DNA of 64,000 nucleotides from Glandiceps talaboti (taxonomy: Eukaryota; Hemichordata; Enteropneusta; Spengelidae). The first letter of the stretch is position 1. The number at the start of each line of letters is the position of its first letter. The stretch spans positions 10,922,410 through 10,986,409 of the forward strand of contig NC_135556.1 in assembly GCF_964340395.1 (NCBI RefSeq). Direction: 5' to 3'. Position numbers and translations under genes: made by a program. Below, piece after piece: positions 58,537 to 64,000 of this stretch. The notes under the pieces are model-generated. The model worked only from the letters and a program-made list of their open reading frames with translations, did not search any database and was not told where the DNA came from.

Positions 58537-58561
58537 ATGTATGTATGTATGTATGTATGTA
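58397..58561. repeat. (GTAT/GCAT)n, (GT)n, (GTAT)n microsatellite, right of palindrome
   Basis: Tetranucleotides with GCAT variants, a pure GT tract, then pure GTAT. Confidence 0.97.
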
Positions 58562-58639
58562 TACAAGTAATAAATGCCGTCCGGGTAAATACACGCCGAC
58601 GTAGGAGGCGTGTATTGCCAGGATGGCATTTATCTTGTA
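58562..58639. repeat. 78-bp imperfect palindrome, about 33-bp arms
   Basis: TACAAGTAATAAATGCCGTC at the left against GATGGCATTTATCTTGTA at the right, with ACACGCC / GGCGTGT flanking a 9-base loop. Both arms show small differences, so it is older than the neighbouring 227-bp palindrome or unrelated to it. Confidence 0.85.
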
Positions 58640-59500
58640 CCCCGGCTAATAATTCGATGGTGTCATATTCTTTCCAGGAAAAACTCCATACACTCATTGT
58701 TTATGTTTTGATTTTCGATGAGACACCCTGACGCCAACGTGACTTCCAATCGAAGCTGACACGTGTCAACAAACTGGATACACGCCTGTGTCAACATTCA
58801 ATATCACACACGTATATCGCTATGTTGCACGACGAAAATAGCAATTACATCCCAATGGACAGAGTATTTCATACCACTATGTATTTGCTTGATATTATTA
58901 TGCAGGACATTCATACTACAAACTACTCAATACAATCACATCCAACTACAGTGCAATACCGTCCACAATTATTGTGACTTTTTTGTCCATTCCGTCACCA
59001 TCCCTCTCCTCTGCCCAACTATTACATACTTGCATGATGAGCTAGTATTTTTTCTGTGTATTTCTGTGTATTTTTCAGTACACTTGTCTTCAGTTTCGGA
59101 TCTATGTCCTCAAATGTCATAACAGCAAACCGTTGCTTTCTCCCTGCCATTATACCGTCTACCTTGCAAGTACAAGTTGTAGTATGTGTATTTTATTCAC
59201 CTTCTAAATACACTCTGAGGTAATGTTTATTATTACGAAAATAGTGTTCAACTTGTGAACGGAAGTCTTATCTGTTCAGTCACAGGCAGGGGTCATGTTT
59301 TTGTTATGATTGTCTGCGTCTAATCACTCTTCCCTGGATGCCATTAATTGGATCTCATACACAGCAAATACACTCCCGCCACCGACATTTGATAAATTTG
59401 CTACTCTGCTGATACACCGGTCTTCACGCTTTTCCCTGATTGGTCAATAGCCTCATTTGTAACTGTCAGTCGAAAATTTAACGCCCAGCCGGAGTACAAG

Positions 59501-59592
59501 TATGTATGTATGTATGTATGTATGTATGTATGTATGTATGTATGTATGTATGTATGTATGTATGTATGTATGTATGTATGAGTGTATGTGTG
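59501..59592. repeat. (GTAT)n microsatellite
   Basis: About 20 GTAT units, ending in GTGTATGTGTGT variants. Confidence 0.97.
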
Positions 59593-60223
59593 TCTGTTAA
59601 TGTCTGTGGACACGATATCTCAAAACGTATCGCACCATTTCTGATAAATTGATACACATTTGCTTTGTTTATGGGAATAGTAAGAACTGATAAGGTTTTG
59701 GTAAAGATCCTATGAATATAGATGAGGATATCAACATTGCACAATTAATGATTTTCGCAGGCTTAAGAGTAATATAATTTGCACAATTGTTGGTTTGTTA
59801 ATTAGGAATTATCTTAAAAAATGAGGTTTCAAATAGAAATGAATATATTTAAGAAATTGGTACATAGCGTGGACGATAATAAAAGCATGTGCCCTATAAA
59901 TCTTGTTCATGAAGTTTTTTCTTCTATTTTAATAAATCATTTGCATAATTAATGATTTTTGGGAGTTAGGCAAGCTTAGGGAAGCGTCACATTTCATCAT
60001 TCAGGATCGATTTGTTTTATTTACCGTATAATTTCACTTCTACTGTATCTGCCCGTTCTATTCTCTTTTGTTTATACATAGGGTGACCACCTTCCTCAAC
60101 GTAAGGATGTATAGATCTGATACAAACTACAAATTGCGAACCAACTATTGCCATATTCTGGTGTATTTATATTTTCTGATATTATACTTATTGTTTAGGA
60201 AGCCCGCCGATATCTGTCTATAT

Positions 60224-60226
60224 GTC

Positions 60227-60291
<65 letters not shown>
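60224..60291. repeat. (CTGT)n microsatellite
   Basis: About 16 CTGT units. Confidence 0.97.
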
Positions 60292-60292
<1 letters not shown>

Positions 60293-61551
60293 GCAAACAG
60301 CATTGCAAAAAAAGTCTCAACAACACTGGCGAAAAACTGACTCTAAACCATTATGATATTACTTGCTGTCATTCGAAACTCAAATGTGTTACTGAGACTC
60401 ACAAGAGTTAATTTGAGGTTAGTCTCAGTCGATACACACCAATACAACGAATGCGCTCTTTTCTGGTAAATTATACGTACTACTAATATGAACTTAATTA
60501 GGTAAATCAGTGATGCGTATGAATCGTAATTGATTAATCATTGGCCTATCGAAAAATGTATGTTACCTTTCTTTAATAGCAGTAAATAACGTTAGTAGTT
60601 TCATACTCCTTGAAACGATTACCGCCTATTTTATGTCACTGTTCACTGGCTCTGTTTGATACAACAATTCAGAAACCAGTAAGAAACGCCACATGCTATA
60701 CTTTTAGATAGCAAGATTAAACGAATACAGATTCCTGCAACATTTTGTCTAAATGAAATGAACGAACCTGCCACCACCATGCAGACATCAAATGCACTGA
60801 GATATCAAAACATTGGCGCCCGTCTGTCTACATCCAGCTGCAGTATATTTAAACGGTTTATTTCATAATAGACAAAATATAGCAAGAAATTGCAATCTTG
60901 CTATTTTAGTGTAGAATATGCAGATTTTTTATTGGTTTTAGTGGCTGTATCAAACACAACCGGCCATAAAACCGTAAAATGAAACGGGCAGTGCCTCAGT
61001 ACTGTTCGGGCAAGGGCTCAAGAGGTGTGAAGCTACTGACTTTGTTTACTTCCCATGCATGATGTATCGCCCCTTTATAATACATTGTAATTATATTTTA
61101 GAGAGGTTGTGTGACGCAAGGTTAGTGAAAATGACTTTTTGTCGGCCCTCTAAACATTACAAATATAACTCTGGTGAAATCATCCTGTTTGTTCTTTTAG
61201 TAGAACATTTATGTACTACAGTAACTTTTATAATTAGTACAAGTTTACCAGTTTAGGCCACAGTTCAGCAAAAACTTTGTAAACATTGCTGGGCTGATAA
61301 AGAAGTGTTTTACATGCAAACAACGAAGTAATATGATGTGTTGTTATGCTTTCAATTTGTATCACCATAACAACAATGGTCATCATTAATAATACTAACC
61401 GTGTAGTCTCTCCATTTGTTAGTGAGTGTGAGTGGGTGTCAGCTCCATGGTCACGTGATCACATATGACTAAACAACCCTGTACGTCTCATCTACAAATT
61501 CATATACAGTGAATCCAGACAGTATCGTACGTGAAGATTTGCTGCCCTGTC

Positions 61552-61923
61552 ATGTCTTTATCATTGACGGCAATTTATGTTGTCTTAGCTTTGTTCATAC
61601 GCAGTAAGCTTAGTCATGGCGAAGAAGTCTTATCCGTAACGATGCCTGAAGTACTTGAACGTGTCAGTCACAAGGACTCTAAGTTGATTTCTCACGTCCA
61701 AAGAGTTGTAGGACGGTCCCAAAACATACTGCTCTGCGTTGATATGTGTAAGTCATTGGCTAAAGAGTGTACATCTATTAACTATATGCGATGGACCGAA
61801 GAGTGTCAAATACTCAAGGAGGGTGTTGTGTCGGACGAACTTCACCCTGAACGCGACTGGACTTATGTGAACTTAACTGATGTGCCAGGTTGGTCGACTG
61901 GTGATCTTGGACTGATTAATAAG
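61552..61923 (+). CDS. second mosaic gene, exon 1: signal peptide and PAN/apple-like domain (gene continues past the window)
   Basis: I chose the ATG at 61552, giving MSLSLTAIYVVLALFIRSKL, a clear signal peptide; an in-frame GTG at 61531 is not a plausible eukaryotic start. The PAN domain is nearly identical to that of 37737-38111 (six nucleotide differences by eye over about 270 bp, five of them silent). The end differs, STGDLGLINK here against STGYFELLNK. The exon closes AATAAG|GTAAAA after 124 codons, phase 0. The signal peptide, the flanking introns and much of the upstream region have diverged. It is a tandem paralogue with, presumably, a similar mosaic structure to the right. Confidence 0.85.
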
Positions 61924-62865
61924 GTAAAAAGTGGTGGATCTGTAGAGTGGAATTTGAAAAAAAACCCCAAAGTACTTTATGCATTTACTACAAACATTCA
62001 AAAATGGATATTTGTCACATGAACTTAGCTAAAATCGAGTGTATTACCTTCCTTAAGTAGTCAAGACTTGTTAGTATTCCTATTAGTGGATTTGGGGTTG
62101 GTACTCGGACCAACTTATGTAAGGTTTTCCTTACTAAAAAGGCAAAGAGGTGATGGGGGGGGGGGAATCGAAGACGTTATGTAAACAATTTTAAAGTGGC
62201 CATATGGATGAGAATTTGGTATTTATTTTGGATTTTTATTTGATAAAACAGCTTCACTATGTTTTTCTACTTGAAAAAATAATGTGAAATAACATATACC
62301 AAGTCCATGTTCACATCTCAACAAACGGCAAAACATTCAACAGTGTGTAAAATGTTTGTTATTGTACATACAATAACAAACTTTTTACACTTTTTGCTTC
62401 TTTTTGCAATGTATTGAGTTATGAACATGGACTTGGTATATGTTCTTTCGCATTATATTTTCAAGTAGAAAAACATAGTGAAGCTGTTTTATCAAATAAA
62501 AATCCAAAATAAATACCAAATTCTCATCCATATGGCCACTTTAACAGACTTTGACGATGTTGAATTTCAACGTCTACTAGATAGTTTAATAGTTTATAAA
62601 AAAACAACACCTACCCCTTAAATTGTCAAAGTGAAAGTGTTATGTATGCCTTTACTAGATAAAATTTACAACTGGATTCGTATATCACCGTTTAAATGAT
62701 ACAGGTGCATTAGAGAATTAATCAAGCACGTACTTTTAAATAACCCCAATCATTTCTTGCTATTCTCTCACCCGTTTCTCGAGGAGATATCTCGGATGAG
62801 ATTATGTGATCTACATAACTAGAGGAAATCATGTGAAACAAATGTTTTTTATTTCAATACTACAG
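61924..62865. other. intron 1 of the second gene, containing a foldback MITE
   Basis: GTAAAA donor, ATACTACAG acceptor. The element at 62195-62540 occupies a third of the intron and is absent from intron 1 of the first gene. Confidence 0.75.
62195..62540. mobile_element. foldback (palindromic) MITE flanked by TTAA, copy 2
   Basis: The left end AGTGGCCATATGGATGAGAA returns at the right end as its exact reverse complement, with TTAA immediately outside both ends (62191-62194 and 62541-62544). Arms of about 170 bp are well matched, with a short AT-rich centre around TTATTGTACATACAATAA. It is related to 7436-7796 and has no coding capacity. Confidence 0.88.
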
Positions 62866-63007
62866 GAAGTAGAAGTCTTAGAGCAAAATGCCTGTGCTAC
62901 AGGTTCCTGTGGTGACCATGGTTGGTGTGTCAGTAAGAATGAAGTTGACTACACGTGTGCTTGTCGTGCAGCGCATGGATATGTTGGCGGTGACTGTGAA
63001 GTGTCAC
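62866..63007 (+). CDS. second mosaic gene, exon 2: EGF-like domain
   Basis: Acceptor AATACTACAG|GAAGTAG, donor GTGTCAC|GTGAGT; 142 nt, entering phase 0 and leaving phase 1. Six-cysteine EGF: NACATGSCGDHGWC, YTCACRAAHGYVGGDC. Relative to the first gene it has two extra codons at the start and replacements G to E, N to D, V to A, K to G, N to D and A to S. Most of the changes alter the protein, unlike the PAN exon. Confidence 0.87.
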
Positions 63008-63167
63008 GTGAGTTATCCACATGTATTGTTGTTGGAGAGTAAACCGATGTTTTTGTATGTATGTATGTATGTATGTATGTATGTAGGTAGGTAGGTAGGT
63101 AGGTAGGTAGGTAGGTAGGTAGGTAGGTAGGTAGGTATGTATGTATGTATGTATGTATGTATGTATG

Positions 63168-63198
<31 letters not shown>

Positions 63199-64000
63199 GC
63201 TTTGCTTTCTAAATAAAACTACATTGTATATAACGTAATAACTTGACCATTACGTCAGATGAATAATTGCAATTGAATTAACAGCTCACTATGATATACA
63301 ATTGAAGCCATGGCAGTTGAGAAGAAACAATTCGTCACCGGGTTCAATGGAAAACCCTTACTAACATTGATGGCATGAAATAAAAGATATGTTTTAAGAA
63401 AAAGTCGTGCTGGGAATTGCTCCCAGCAATTTCTCTTTTTATGCAGAATAATACTCACGTAAACCCAACCACACATTTCTACAGAATTCCATTCAGGTTT
63501 TGGGACCACTGGCAGCGTATGAATGTTGCACGCTCCAAATCACGTCACTGTGGAACTGCAAAAGCTTTCCCAGTCAGTCGACAGGCTATGGCGGAGTCAC
63601 CCAGGCCTGGATACCAGTGGGCTCCGTGCATCTGCGAGCTCCAAATATCGTTACTAACACACGATGCTAAATCCTGTCATCTGGTTCGACAATGTTACAT
63701 TTTAATCTACCGTGTGAAAAAAGGCGACTATCTACTAAGATAACTAGCTTACGCAAAGACAATGTAGCAATGTTGGTTAGCTTGTTGTCATGTCAGACGA
63801 TAAAATGTAGCAACATTAGTAAGACTTATATCGAGCCAGACCAAAATTTGTTCATGATTAACTGATTTCCACTGTAACAAAATGTACTTTAAACAGGGGT
63901 AACAATTTCCCAAAACTTTGTTGAATTTAAAGCAAATAAGTTTAAAGTAAACTGCACAAGGCAGCATTAAACATCAAAGCGCACCACGTTGATCACATGT
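63008..64000. other. intron 2 of the second gene (continues past the window)
   Basis: GTGAGT donor at 63008. It contains a GTAT-GTAG-GTAT microsatellite at 63052-63196. In the first gene the corresponding TSP1 exon lies 1,022 bp after the EGF exon, so its partner may start just beyond position 64000. No TSP1-like frame is visible inside the window. Confidence 0.6.
63052..63196. repeat. (GTAT)-(GTAG)-(GTAT) microsatellite
   Basis: A pure GTAG tract (about 63083-63136) sandwiched between GTAT tracts. The same GTAT to GTAG transition occurs at 18690. Confidence 0.97.

Larger units (their letters stand above)
58640..61551. other. intergenic and upstream region of the second gene
   Basis: Contains a (GTAT)n tract at 59501-59592 and a (CTGT)n tract at 60224-60291. 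From about 60646 it holds segments resembling the region upstream of the first mosaic gene. No independent gene recognised. Confidence 0.55.

Noticed and set aside
61531-61551. GTG start 21 bases upstream of the second gene's ATG
   Set aside because: Non-AUG initiation is unlikely in a eukaryote, and the ATG at 61552 gives a better signal peptide.
63417-63743. Open frame in intron 2 of the second gene, considered as the missing TSP1 exon
   Set aside because: It lacks the WxxW and CSxxC pattern and the six cysteines; the expected exon probably lies beyond 64000.

Overview
The window is animal nuclear DNA, most likely from a marine invertebrate. It has multi-exon genes with consensus GT/AG junctions, long introns, extracellular modules carried on phase-1 exons, dense microsatellites (GTAT, GT, GA, CAC) and many small inverted-repeat elements. 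The mix of PAN/apple, EGF, TSP1, SRCR, sushi (CCP) and fibrinogen-related (FReD) domains fits a lancelet, hemichordate or lophotrochozoan. I cannot choose among these from sequence alone. There is no sign of bacterial operons, CRISPR or phage.

Layout. 1-9713 is mostly non-coding and probably the first large intron of a minus-strand gene; it holds two minisatellites, an (ACTAC)n array and several foldback or inverted-repeat elements. 9714-13226 (minus) is one very large first coding exon (1,171 codons) of a Ser-rich, probably disordered protein I do not recognise. 13227-37736 is about 24 kb with microsatellites and small hairpins and no exon I can defend.

37737-56262 (plus) is the centrepiece, a secreted mosaic gene: signal peptide + PAN, EGF, three TSP1-type exons with a two-exon SRCR domain between the second and third, thirteen tandem CCP exons, and a C-terminal FReD. 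All junctions after the EGF exon are phase 1, so the modules can be multiplied or skipped without breaking frame, with one exception: the third CCP exon is one base short. Inclusion would give a stop in the next exon; skipping restores the frame. The CCP array is a recent amplification in which introns are as alike as exons. Five consecutive start-to-start intervals include four of exactly 691 bp, and an alternating two-unit pattern is visible.

56263-61551 is an intergenic spacer with a TIR element, a 227-bp near-perfect palindrome and further microsatellites. 61552 to the right edge is the start of a second paralogous gene (signal peptide + PAN, then EGF), whose remaining exons should lie beyond the window. 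The two genes look like members of a tandem cluster of secreted recognition-type proteins. An immune or pattern-recognition role is inferred from the domains (CCP, SRCR, FReD) and is not shown by the sequence.
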